Assembly: GCF_003316635.1 (NCBI RefSeq)
Contig: NZ_QNQP01000005.1
Location: 163,555-227,554, forward strand
Source of the DNA: Roseovarius dicentrarchi
GTDB taxonomy: Bacteria; Pseudomonadota; Alphaproteobacteria; Rhodobacterales; Rhodobacteraceae
Reading direction: 5' to 3'
Length of the DNA stretch: 64,000 bases
A program made the position numbers and the translations under genes. The notes below the pieces were generated by a model that had not been told where the DNA came from, made no database searches, and was given only the letters and a program-made list of their open reading frames with translations. Shown piece after piece: positions 51,335 to 59,816 of this stretch (within the stretch, counting starts at the first letter, position 1; each line of letters starts with the position of its first letter).

Positions 51335-52311
51335 TACTTGATGCCTTTTTCCGCGTAATACTTCTCGGCGCCGGGATGCAGCGGCACAGAAACGCTCTCC
51401 AGCGCCTTGTCGAGCGAGATTTCCTTGCCCTTGGGATGCACGTTGCCCAGCGTTTCGGTATTTTCATACAGCGCCTTGGTCACGGCATAGACAACCTCGT
51501 CGGAGACATCCGCATGGGTCGCCCAGATCGCGCGCACGGCCAGCGTTTCAACGTCATTGTCCTGGCCCTTGTAGGTGCCGCCCGCCAGTACGGCATTGGC
51601 GTAATAGGGCTGCGTTTCCTGCAACTTGGCAATCGCGGGGCCGGTCAGCGGAACGATGCGGATATCGTGGCCGTTGGCCAGATCGGTCAGCGACGATGTG
51701 GGCGATCCGGCGGTGATCAGCGATGCGTCAAGGTTGCCGTCCTTGATCTTGTCCACCGACTGCGAGAAGGACGAATAATCCTCGGACACGTCCTCGCGCG
51801 TCATGCCATGCGCGATCATCAGATCGCCCAGCAGCTGCCACTGGCCCGAGCCCGGCGAGCCCGACGAAATTGTCTTGCCCTTCAGATCCTCGAACGTCTC
51901 GATCCCGGAATCGGCGCGCACGACCAGTTGCACGGTTTCGGGATAGAGCGCGCCGATGGCGCGGATATTCTCGTTCGGCTCGCCGTCGAACTGGTTGATG
52001 CCCTTATAGGCCGCATCCAGAATGTCAGCCGCAACAAAGGCGGACTCAATCTCGCCGCGTCCCAAGAGCTGCGAGTTGGCCACCGATGCGTTGCCGGTTT
52101 CCGCCGTGGCCGACAGTTTCGTGTCAGGGATTTCGGCAGTGTTCGAGATCAGCTGCGCCAGCATCCCGCCCAGCGGATAATACGTGCCGCCGGTGCCACC
52201 CGTTGCGATGCCAAAGAAGACGCGATCCGCGGCATAGCCCGGCAGCGCCGTCATGTGCAGCATTGATGCCGCGGCAACGCCTGCCAGAAAAATACGACGT
52301 GAAAGACCCAT
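51334..52311 (-). CDS. TAXI-family TRAP solute-binding protein
   Basis: 325 residues from ATG 52311 (MGLSRRIFLAGVAAASML, a Tat-like or Sec signal); an ATG at 52368 lacks support. The mature N-terminus shows FGIATGGTGGTYYPLGGMLAQLI, the TAXI signature; LKGKTISSGSPGSGQW and VPLHPGAEKYYAEKG follow. It captures an organic acid, such as a dicarboxylate or amino acid like glutamate, in the periplasm. First gene of the operon with DUF1850 and the fused permease; a LysR gene lies 166 bp upstream on the same strand. Confidence 0.92.
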   Translation of the reverse strand: MGLSRRIFLAGVAAASMLHMTALPGYAADRVFFGIATGGTGGTYYPLGGMLAQLISNTAEIPDTKLSATAETGNASVANSQLLGRGEIESAFVAADILDAAYKGINQFDGEPNENIRAIGALYPETVQLVVRADSGIETFEDLKGKTISSGSPGSGQWQLLGDLMIAHGMTREDVSEDYSSFSQSVDKIKDGNLDASLITAGSPTSSLTDLANGHDIRIVPLTGPAIAKLQETQPYYANAVLAGGTYKGQDNDVETLAVRAIWATHADVSDEVVYAVTKALYENTETLGNVHPKGKEISLDKALESVSVPLHPGAEKYYAEKGIK

Positions 52312-52477
52312 ATTGCTACCTTTTCCTGATTGGCTGCGGTGACCGGGCGATGATCGCCTTGCCAGCACGCAGGCTTGATTTCGCGCCGGAATTTCAGAAC
52401 CGGCGATACCGCAGTGTTGCGGCGATGCGCGTTGATGTCCAGTTTAAATCTGGGCCGGCGCTGGGGGCCGCGATGCC

Positions 52478-53371
52478 CTATTCGGCAAAGTAGCTGGCCG
52501 CGTGGCGGCAAAACGCATCGGCCAGCGCGCCCGGCTTCAGCCGCTGCGACCGCGCCAGCGCGATCCGGTGCGGCGCCAGATCCCCCGACAATGCAATCGC
52601 CGCCAGCGCGCCACCATCATAAGCGGTGTCATGCGGAATTTCGGTCGCCAGCAGGCCGACGCCCATCCCGTTGGCCACCATCGACCGCAGCATTTCAACC
52701 GAGCCGGTTTCATACGCGATTTCCGGCGTGACCCCGTGCATCTGCGCCAGCGTCAGGAAATAGCCGCGACTATGCGGCAGGTTCATCAGGATCAGCGGAT
52801 CGGCCAGCAGCTCGGCCATGGTCACAGCCGCGCGGCCCGCCAGCCGGTGATGCCCCGGCACCAGCCCGTAAGGGCGCACATTGGCCAGCGGCGTGACCTG
52901 CACCGACGACGGCAGCCCGAAATCATAGATCAGCGCCACGTCGATCCGGCCACTGTCCAGCCATGCGGTCAGGGCGTCCAGGTTCCCCTCGTGCAGGCGG
53001 ACCTGCGCGCCGGGATGCGCCTGCTGAAACATGCGCACCAGCGACGGCGCATAGCGGGGGCCGAGCGTTGAGAATACGCCCAGGTCCAGAACCTCGTGCC
53101 GCGCCTCGGCGGCGTCCAGAACCTGCTGCGCCTGCGCTTGCAGTTTCCTGAATTCGCCCAGCTTCAGATGCCCGAACGCCGTCGGCTCGACCCCCAGACC
53201 GGCGGCGCGGGCAAACAGGGGCCGGCCCAGATGCGCCTCGACCTTGGCAATGGCCAGCGACACGGACGGTTGCGATACCGCCAAGTTGCGCGCGGCCGCA
53301 GCAGTGCTGCCGGCCTCGGCCGTGGCGATCACATAGTCGATCTGGCTCAAGGTGATAGCAATAGGTTTCAT
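52478..53371 (-). CDS. LysR-family transcriptional regulator
   Basis: 297 residues. Helix-turn-helix: TLSQIDYVIATAEAGSTAAAARNLAVSQPSVSLAIAKVEAHLG; the effector domain has GVFSTLGPRYAPSLVRMF and NGMGVGLLATEIP. This resembles the CynR/NAC-like LysR branch. It is divergent from the CoA-transferase operon, with an imperfect dyad (53373-53407) in the 82-bp gap, and upstream of the TAXI operon on its own strand, so it may control both transport and activation of an acid substrate. Confidence 0.9.
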   Translation of the reverse strand: MKPIAITLSQIDYVIATAEAGSTAAAARNLAVSQPSVSLAIAKVEAHLGRPLFARAAGLGVEPTAFGHLKLGEFRKLQAQAQQVLDAAEARHEVLDLGVFSTLGPRYAPSLVRMFQQAHPGAQVRLHEGNLDALTAWLDSGRIDVALIYDFGLPSSVQVTPLANVRPYGLVPGHHRLAGRAAVTMAELLADPLILMNLPHSRGYFLTLAQMHGVTPEIAYETGSVEMLRSMVANGMGVGLLATEIPHDTAYDGGALAAIALSGDLAPHRIALARSQRLKPGALADAFCRHAASYFAE

Positions 53372-53372
53372 T

Positions 53373-53407
53373 TATAGGCGTATGGTTAAATTGTATTACG
53401 CCCTATA
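53373..53407. promoter_or_regulatory. LysR operator-like dyad
   Basis: TATAGGCGTA (53373-53382) and TACGCCCTATA (53397-53407) are inverted apart from one extra base, flanking an AT-rich centre in the gap between the divergent LysR and CoA-transferase genes. Confidence 0.6.
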
Positions 53408-53453
53408 GCAAGCGCCACGCTACGCTGCGCGCAACCCAAACGGAGGCCGATAT

Positions 53454-54629
53454 ATGCAAACCGACACCGCAGATCGCACGACCCAGCCGCTGGCCGGTGT
53501 GCGCGTCCTTGATTTCACCCGCGTATTGGCAGGCCCCTATTGCACCGCGATGATGGCCGATCTGGGCGCCGATGTGATCAAGGTCGAATCCATCCACGGC
53601 GATGATTACCGCCATGTCGGCCCGTTTCAGGACGGCGAAAGCCTGCTGTTTCAGGCGGTCAATCGCGGCAAGCGGTCCATTGTGCTGGATCTGAAAACCG
53701 CCGAAGGCGTCGCCACGGCCAAGGCGCTCTTGCGCGAGACCGATGTTCTGGTCGAGAACTTTCGCCCCGGCGTGATGGACAAGCTGGGGCTGGGCGCCGC
53801 CGGGCTGATGGCCGAATTTCCCGAACTGATCTATGTGTCGGTATCCGGCTTCGGCCAGACCGGCCCCAACGCGAAAAAGCCCGCCTATGACATCATCCTT
53901 CAGGCGATGAGCGGCCTTATGGATGCCACGGGCGAACCCGGTGGCCAGCCCACCATGGTGGGCGAGGCTGTCGCGGATGTGGCCGGCGGGCTGTTCGCGG
54001 CATGGGGCACGATGGTGGCGCTGTTTGACCGCAGCCGCACCGGCAAGGGGCGACATGTGGATGTGGGGCTGTTCGATGCGCTGACCTCGATGATGCCGAC
54101 GCTGGCCTGCCGCACCCTGATGAACGGCGAGGCGCCGTCGCGCACCGGCAACCGCCACCCGCTATCGGCGCCGTTTGGCACCTATCGCGCGCAGGACGGG
54201 CATTTCGCCGTGGCGGTTCTGAATGACCGGCTGTTTGCCACATTCTGCAACGTGATCGAACAGCCGGATCTGGCCAGCGATGCCCGCTTTGCCAGCGACA
54301 CGCTGCGCCGCACGAACGAGCCTGCGCTGGCCGATCATATCGAGCGGTGGGCCGCGACCCACTCGGTTGCCGACATCGTGAACCGCCTGTCAGCCGATGG
54401 CATCCCCGCCGCCGAAATCCAGTCTGTTGCGCAAGCGTGGTCCTCGCCGCAGGCGGAGCAGCGCGCGCTGGCCTCAGACGTGCAGCACCCCGTGCTGGGC
54501 CAGCTGCGCGTTCCCGAACAGCCGGTGCATTTCAGTGGCGCGCCGCGCGGCGGCCGCATGGCGGCCCCGGCGCTGAATGGTGACGCCGCCGATATTCTGG
54601 CCCTGATTTCCAAAGGAGACACTGCATGA
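53454..54629 (+). CDS. Type III (CaiB/BaiF) CoA-transferase
   Basis: 391 residues, preceded by GGAGG. Family features: PLAGVRVLDFTRVLAGPYCTAMMADLGADVIKVE at the N-terminus, RGKRSIVLDLK, VENFRPGVMDKLGLG, YDIILQAMSGLMDATGEP with the catalytic Asp region, and RHPLSAPFGTYRAQDG. Such enzymes move CoA between carboxylic acids, here most likely to activate an imported acid. The next gene, an acyl-CoA dehydrogenase, is coupled by ATGA overlap, and a TRAP transporter follows. Confidence 0.93.
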   Translation: MQTDTADRTTQPLAGVRVLDFTRVLAGPYCTAMMADLGADVIKVESIHGDDYRHVGPFQDGESLLFQAVNRGKRSIVLDLKTAEGVATAKALLRETDVLVENFRPGVMDKLGLGAAGLMAEFPELIYVSVSGFGQTGPNAKKPAYDIILQAMSGLMDATGEPGGQPTMVGEAVADVAGGLFAAWGTMVALFDRSRTGKGRHVDVGLFDALTSMMPTLACRTLMNGEAPSRTGNRHPLSAPFGTYRAQDGHFAVAVLNDRLFATFCNVIEQPDLASDARFASDTLRRTNEPALADHIERWAATHSVADIVNRLSADGIPAAEIQSVAQAWSSPQAEQRALASDVQHPVLGQLRVPEQPVHFSGAPRGGRMAAPALNGDAADILALISKGDTA

Positions 54630-55762
54630 GCTACCCCATGTCCGACGATGAGCGCGCCGTAATCGACCAGATCGAACGCTTCGCCGCCGAGGTGCTGGCC
54701 CCGCAGGCCGCAAGGATCGACGAAGACTCGCTCTTTGCCACAGTGCATCTGCCGGCGATGGCCGAAATGGGTCTGATGGGCATGAACCTGCCCGAAGAAT
54801 ATGGCGGCATCGGCCTGTCCGGCCCCGCGCTTTATGCGGCGGTAGAGGCAATTGCAGGCGCCTGCGGGTCCACCGCATCCATGCTGACAGCGCATTTCCT
54901 GGCCACGGATTCCCTGCTGCTGGGCGCCGATGACGCCCTGAAAGAGCGATTTTTGCCGGATGCCGCAGCGGGCAAATCGCTGGGCGCCTTTGCGCTGACC
55001 GAACCGCAGGCCGGATCGAACCCGGCGGATATGTCCAGCTTTGCCACCGCCGATCAGGACGGGTATCGCATCAAGGGGTCGAAATGCTTTATCTCGAACG
55101 CGGGCGCGGCTGATTTCATGGTGGTCTATGCCAAGACTGACCGGGATGCAGGCGCGCGCGGCGTCAGCGCCTTTGTGGTCGAGCCGAAGAAGACGAACGG
55201 CGTCGATATAGCCCCGAACGAGCGCACGATGGGCCTGAAGGGCGGGCATGTCTTTGGCATCACGCTTGACTGCCACGTTCCAGCGGAAAACCGGCTGGGC
55301 GCCGAAGGCACCGGGTTCAAGACCGCGATGAAGGTGCTGGACAATGGCCGCATCGAAGTGGCGGCGCAGGCCACCGGCATTGCCGCCGCCGCGCAGAACG
55401 CTGCAATCTCCTACGCCAAGGAACGCATGGTCGGCGGGCATCCGATTGCCGATTTTCAGGGCCTGCAATGGATGCTGGCCGATAGCGCGACCGAGCTGGC
55501 CGCCGCCCGCGCGCTGGCGATGCAGGCAGCGGTCAAGCGCGGCTCGGGGCAGCGGTATTCGTCCGAATCGGCCTTTGCCAAGCTCTATGCGTCCGAGGCC
55601 GCATGGCGTATCGCCGACCGGGCGCTGCAAATTCACGGCGGATACGGCTACACCCGTGATTTCCCGCTGGAGCGCTATTTGCGCGATCTGCGGATTTTCC
55701 GTATCTATGAGGGATCGTCGGAAATTCAGCGCACAATCATTGCGCGCGGGCTGCTGGCATAG
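54626..55762 (+). CDS. Acyl-CoA dehydrogenase
   Basis: 378 residues, FAD flavoprotein. Typical features: LPEEYGGIGLSG, FALTEPQAGSNPADMSSFAT (FAD/substrate strand), GSKCFISNAGAADFMVV, AYGL-type helix GYGYTRDFPLERYLRDLRI and catalytic Glu in IYEGSSEIQR. It would introduce a 2,3-double bond into a short acyl-CoA made by the CoA-transferase encoded just upstream; no hydratase or thiolase is in the operon. Substrate chain is unknown. AAAGGAGAC site overlaps the end of the previous gene. Confidence 0.93.
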   Translation: MSYPMSDDERAVIDQIERFAAEVLAPQAARIDEDSLFATVHLPAMAEMGLMGMNLPEEYGGIGLSGPALYAAVEAIAGACGSTASMLTAHFLATDSLLLGADDALKERFLPDAAAGKSLGAFALTEPQAGSNPADMSSFATADQDGYRIKGSKCFISNAGAADFMVVYAKTDRDAGARGVSAFVVEPKKTNGVDIAPNERTMGLKGGHVFGITLDCHVPAENRLGAEGTGFKTAMKVLDNGRIEVAAQATGIAAAAQNAAISYAKERMVGGHPIADFQGLQWMLADSATELAAARALAMQAAVKRGSGQRYSSESAFAKLYASEAAWRIADRALQIHGGYGYTRDFPLERYLRDLRIFRIYEGSSEIQRTIIARGLLA

Positions 55763-55858
55763 CGCCACGGCTGCGCAGCAAATCGCTGGATTATCTGGAG
55801 AAATTTGCGTAAAAATCGGGCCAAGCCAACAAGACCAAAACCAACAAGGAGAACCCGA

Positions 55859-56944
55859 ATGGAAAGACGCACGTTCATCAAGGTCGGCGCCCTGGGCGCT
55901 GCGGCCACCGCGCTGGCCGCGCCTGCGATCGCGCAGGATAAACGCCAGTGGAAAATGGTCACCGCCTGGCCGAAAAACCTGCCTGGGCCGGGCGTTGCCG
56001 CGCAAAACCTGGCGGACCGGATCACCACCCTGTCGGGCGGCCGGATCGAGGTCAAGCTGTACGCATCGGGCGAACTGGTGCCGGGGCCGGGCGTATTCGA
56101 CGCCGTCAGCGAAGGCACGGCAGAGCTGTATCACGCGGTTCCCGCCTACTGGGGCTCCAAATCCAAGGGCATCCTGCTGTTCGGATCGCAGCCATTCGGC
56201 CTGCGCGCGGACGAGCAATTCGGCTGGCTGGCGCATGGCGGCGGTCAGGAACTCTATGACGAAATGTACGGTCGTTTCGGCATCAAGCCGTTCCTGTGCG
56301 GCAACTCCGGCCCGCAATGGGGCGGCTGGTTCCGCAATGAGATCAACTCGGCCGAAGATCTCAAGGGCATGAAATTCCGCACCACCGGCCTTGCCTCCGA
56401 AATGATGACCAAGCTGGGCGTTGCCGCCGAGGCGATGAGCGGCCCCGCGATGTTTCAGGCGCTGCAAACCGGCGCACTGGACGCGGGCGAATTCATCGGC
56501 CCGTGGACGGATTCGGCGCTGGGCTTTTACCAGGTCGCCAAGAACTACTACTGGCCCGGCGTGGGCGAGCCGTCATCGGCCGAAGAATGCGGCGTGAACG
56601 GCGATGTCTATGCCGAACTGCCCGACGATCTGAAACAGGCGGTCAGCTTTGCCTGCGAGAGCCTGTATAACCCCGTCTGGACCGAATACACCACCAAACA
56701 CGCCCTGTCGCTGAAGTCGATGGTCGAAGAGCAGGGCGTTCAGGTCAAGATGTTTCCCGACGACGTCATCGCCGCCATGGGCAAGGGCGCCGACGAGGTG
56801 ATCGACGAGCTGCGCCAGAATGACGACGAGCTGGTCAAGCGCATCACCGAAAGCTTTGTCGCCTATCGCGACAGCGTCGGCAGCTATATGACCTATGCCG
56901 ATAACGGCCAGATGAACGCCCGCGCGGGTCTGTTCGGCTATTGA
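55859..56944 (+). CDS. dctP: TRAP transporter substrate-binding protein DctP, TakP-like
   Basis: 361 residues from ATG 55859, after AAGGAG; an ATG at 55805 precedes the export signal. Tat signal ERRTFIKVGALGAAATALAAPA, cleavage AIAQ. The mature protein resembles the 2-oxoacid/monocarboxylate binding group: TAWPKNLPGPGVAAQNLADRI, YHAVPAYWGSKSKG, WGGWFRNEINSAEDLKGMKFR (binding Arg) and EFIGPWTDSALGFYQVAKNYY. It serves the DctQ and DctM encoded next. Ligand probably a monocarboxylate or 2-oxoacid, by family. Confidence 0.9.
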   Translation: MERRTFIKVGALGAAATALAAPAIAQDKRQWKMVTAWPKNLPGPGVAAQNLADRITTLSGGRIEVKLYASGELVPGPGVFDAVSEGTAELYHAVPAYWGSKSKGILLFGSQPFGLRADEQFGWLAHGGGQELYDEMYGRFGIKPFLCGNSGPQWGGWFRNEINSAEDLKGMKFRTTGLASEMMTKLGVAAEAMSGPAMFQALQTGALDAGEFIGPWTDSALGFYQVAKNYYWPGVGEPSSAEECGVNGDVYAELPDDLKQAVSFACESLYNPVWTEYTTKHALSLKSMVEEQGVQVKMFPDDVIAAMGKGADEVIDELRQNDDELVKRITESFVAYRDSVGSYMTYADNGQMNARAGLFGY

Positions 56945-57003
56945 CCCGGCCTCGGTGCGCGGTGATATCCGCGCACCGTTTCGCCACAACAGCAGGGGCA
57001 CAG

Positions 57004-57501
57004 ATGGACCGCATCGCAGCAGCGATCGACAGCATCAACATCGCGACCGCGCATATCGTGCGCTGGCTGGCGCTGTTCATGGTGTTGATACAGTTTTTCG
57101 TCGTGCTGGGGCGCTACGTCTTTGGCGTCAATTCCATCGCCGCGCAGGAAAGCGTGCTGTATCTTCATGCCACGCTGTTCATGCTGGGCGCGGGCTATAC
57201 CCTGCTGGTGGACAAACACGTGCGGGTCGATGTGTTTTTCGCCAAATTCAGCGCCGTCACCCAGCGCCGGATCGACATTTTCGGCCATCTGTTCCTGCTG
57301 CTGCCGTCCATGGCGGCGCTGCTTTACTGGTCATGGCCGTCGGTGCGCAACTCGTGGAAGATCCTTGAGGGGCCGATTTCGGTCGGCGGGATCGAGGCGG
57401 TGTTTCTGCTGAAAACGCTGATCCCGCTGTTTTGCGTCCTTGTCATGCTTCAGTCGATCGCGCTTTTGATCCGCCTGTTTTCCGCGAAAGCGCCCCAATG
57501 A
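57004..57501 (+). CDS. dctQ: TRAP transporter small permease DctQ
   Basis: 165 residues from ATG 57004 (MDRIAAAID), preceded by AGGGG; an ATG-less extension to 56941 is unlikely. Four hydrophobic helices with the DctQ pattern VLGRYVFGVNSIAAQESVLYLHATLFMLGAGYTL and KHVRVDVFF. Inner-membrane partner of DctM. Its stop overlaps the DctM start (ATGA). Confidence 0.92.
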   Translation: MDRIAAAIDSINIATAHIVRWLALFMVLIQFFVVLGRYVFGVNSIAAQESVLYLHATLFMLGAGYTLLVDKHVRVDVFFAKFSAVTQRRIDIFGHLFLLLPSMAALLYWSWPSVRNSWKILEGPISVGGIEAVFLLKTLIPLFCVLVMLQSIALLIRLFSAKAPQ

Positions 57502-59048
57502 CCCAATATCTAGATCTGATCATGTTCGCCGCATTGATGGCGGCCATTCTGTCCGGCTTTCCGGTGTCATTCAGCATTGCGGGCGTCGGGATCGTCTTTG
57601 CCTATCTGGGCTGGGCGTTGGGGGTCATGGACATATCGCTGCTGGGGGCGATGGGCCAGCGGGTGTTTGGCCTGATCAGCAATCAGGTGCTGATCGCCAT
57701 TCCATTATTCGTGCTGATGGGCGCGCTGCTGGAGAAAAGCCGCATCGCGGAGGATCTGCTGGATACGATGGGGCGGCTGTTTGGCCAGCTGCGCGGGGGC
57801 TTGGGCATTTCGGTGGTGCTGGTCGGGGCGCTGCTGGCGGCATCGACCGGCATCGTCGGGGCAACCGTGGTGGCGATGGGCATGATCGCCCTGCCCACCA
57901 TGCTGCGGGCGGGGTATAATCCGCGCGTGGCCAGCGGCATTGTCTGCACCGCCGGTACGCTGGGCCAGATCATTCCACCCTCTACGCTGCTGATTATTCT
58001 GGCTGACGTCATGTCGAACGCCTTTCAACAGGCGCAATATGAACAGGGCAAATTCTCGGTCGAGGCGCTGTCGGTGGGGCAGTTTTTCGCCGCAGCGATC
58101 GTGCCGGGGCTGCTGCTGGTCTGCCTTTATCTGATCTATATTCTGATCCGCGGCGCACTGCGCCCGCGCGATATGCCGCCAGCCGCGCTGGATGTGCCAA
58201 GGCCGGACAGGTCCGAAGTGATCGGCGCGATCATTCCGCCCATCCTGCTGATTTTTGCGGTGTTGGGCGCCATTCTGGGCGGCGTGGCCACCCCGACCGA
58301 GGCCGCATCGGTGGGCGCCGTCGGCGCGCTGCTGATGGCCGGTCTGCGTCTGGGCGTCAGCCGACCGCTGATCCTTTTAGGAACCGGCGCATTGGTCGCG
58401 CTGGGTATCTTTGCCGGGGCATTTCCGGTGCGGTTGCAGCGCAGCGATCTGGAAATCGCGTCCTATCTTGCGGGTGGGTTTTATATTCTACTGGCCATCA
58501 TCGGCGCGGTCGCAATCACCTTGGCGCTACGCTCTGCCCTGCGCCAAAGCGTCATTCAGGAGGCCGTGAATGCGACGCTGACCATGACCTCGATGATCTT
58601 TGCCACCATCCTGGCCGCGGGCATCTTCTCGCTGGTGTTCATCGGCCTCGGCGGCGAGGAGCGTGTGGCGAGCCTGCTGACAGGTATGCCCGGCGGGGCC
58701 ACCGGCGCGCTGGTCTTCAGCATGCTGTTCATCTTTGTGCTAGGGTTCTTTCTGGATTTTGTCGAAATATCGGTGATCCTGCTGCCGCTGGTCGTGCCGC
58801 CCCTGATTGTGATGGGGCATGATCCGATCTGGCTGGGCATTCTGATCGCGATCAACCTGCAAACCAGCTTTCTGACGCCGCCGTTCGGGTTTTCGCTGTT
58901 CTACCTGCGCGGCGCCGCCCCGAAGGAGATTACAACGGCGCATATCTATGCCGGCGTTGTACCGTTCATCGGGCTTCAGGTTATTGGCGTGTCACTGATC
59001 TGGATCTTTCCGGTTCTCGCAACCTGGCTTCCGAAAATGATTTTCTGA
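57498..59048 (+). CDS. dctM: TRAP transporter large permease DctM
   Basis: 516 residues from ATG 57498; upstream in-frame sequence lies in dctQ. About a dozen membrane helices with DctM signatures GALLAASTGIVGATVVAMGMIALPTMLRAGY, GTLGQIIPPSTLLIILADV and FILGFFLDFVEISVILLPLVVP-like C-terminal motif. Carries the organic acid across the membrane with sodium. A somewhat enlarged middle (residues 290-370) is seen in the subclass that pairs with TakP-like binding proteins. Confidence 0.93.
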   Translation: MTQYLDLIMFAALMAAILSGFPVSFSIAGVGIVFAYLGWALGVMDISLLGAMGQRVFGLISNQVLIAIPLFVLMGALLEKSRIAEDLLDTMGRLFGQLRGGLGISVVLVGALLAASTGIVGATVVAMGMIALPTMLRAGYNPRVASGIVCTAGTLGQIIPPSTLLIILADVMSNAFQQAQYEQGKFSVEALSVGQFFAAAIVPGLLLVCLYLIYILIRGALRPRDMPPAALDVPRPDRSEVIGAIIPPILLIFAVLGAILGGVATPTEAASVGAVGALLMAGLRLGVSRPLILLGTGALVALGIFAGAFPVRLQRSDLEIASYLAGGFYILLAIIGAVAITLALRSALRQSVIQEAVNATLTMTSMIFATILAAGIFSLVFIGLGGEERVASLLTGMPGGATGALVFSMLFIFVLGFFLDFVEISVILLPLVVPPLIVMGHDPIWLGILIAINLQTSFLTPPFGFSLFYLRGAAPKEITTAHIYAGVVPFIGLQVIGVSLIWIFPVLATWLPKMIF

Positions 59049-59191
59049 AGGCTCTGGTTCTGCGCGGTCTGGTTGTTACGCGGCGTCGCCCGATCCGGGC
59101 GCCCATTGTTGACCCATGATAATGACAAAGCCGCCTTTTGATGGTCAGATGCGTCAACTGCCTGTCGCAGAACCACTGAACGGAGACGACA

Positions 59192-59770
59192 ATGACCCTG
59201 TATTCTGACCAAGAACCCCCGCTGACATCCACCATCAGGCGCAGCCGCAACCTGCTGATCGCCACCGGTATCGTGATGATTGTGGCGGGTGCCGCCGCCA
59301 TCGCATTTCCCTATCTCAGCAGCCTGGGTGTGACTGTCTGCGTCGGTCTGATGCTGGTGATTTCGGGCATCGCCCAAGGCATCGGCGCCTTCAGGTATCC
59401 GCGCTGGACGGGCATTGCGATGGGCCTGATTTTCGCTGCGTTCGGACTGATCGCAGGGGGCTACCTGCTGCTGCGCCCCGCCGAAGGCGTGTTTGCCCTG
59501 ACCATCATCGCCGCTGCGTTTTTCCTTGCCGAAGGCATCGTCAAGGCTGTGCTGGCCTTCCAGATGCGTCCCGTTGCCGGCTGGGGCTGGATCCTGTTTG
59601 ACGGGGCGGCATCGGTGGTTTTGGGCATCCTGCTGTGGTGGCAGTTGCCGTCTGCCGCGCTTTGGGCGCTGGGCGTACTGGCGGGGATCCGGATCATGGT
59701 GTCCGGCTGGACGCTGGTGATGGTGCCGATCGCGCTTGGCCGGGCTTTGGGCATGCGTGCGCCGCAATAA
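59192..59770 (+). CDS. HdeD-family (DUF308) membrane protein
   Basis: 192 residues with six short hydrophobic helices in two repeats (GIVMIVAGAAAIAFPYLSSLG; MGLIFAAFGLIAGGYLLLRPAEG; GAASVVLGILLWWQLP). DUF308/HdeD proteins are inner-membrane proteins tied to acid resistance in E. coli, otherwise of unknown action. Stands alone on the plus strand with its own GGAG site and is followed by a hairpin terminator. Confidence 0.85.
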   Translation: MTLYSDQEPPLTSTIRRSRNLLIATGIVMIVAGAAAIAFPYLSSLGVTVCVGLMLVISGIAQGIGAFRYPRWTGIAMGLIFAAFGLIAGGYLLLRPAEGVFALTIIAAAFFLAEGIVKAVLAFQMRPVAGWGWILFDGAASVVLGILLWWQLPSAALWALGVLAGIRIMVSGWTLVMVPIALGRALGMRAPQ

Positions 59771-59771
59771 G

Positions 59772-59796
59772 CCGCCTTTGTCACCAAAAAAGGCGG
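59772..59796. terminator. Convergent terminator after HdeD-like gene
   Basis: CCGCCTTT (59772-59779) and AAAGGCGG (59789-59796) form an 8-bp stem with a 9-nt loop between the convergent HdeD-like and MscS-like genes. Confidence 0.6.
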
Positions 59797-59816
59797 GAGA
59801 ACGGCGCAGTATTGCG

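Noticed and set aside
54335..56467. 710-codon minus-strand frame over the CoA-transferase, acyl-CoA dehydrogenase and dctP
   Set aside because: Spans three well-supported genes on the other strand and shows no family motif.
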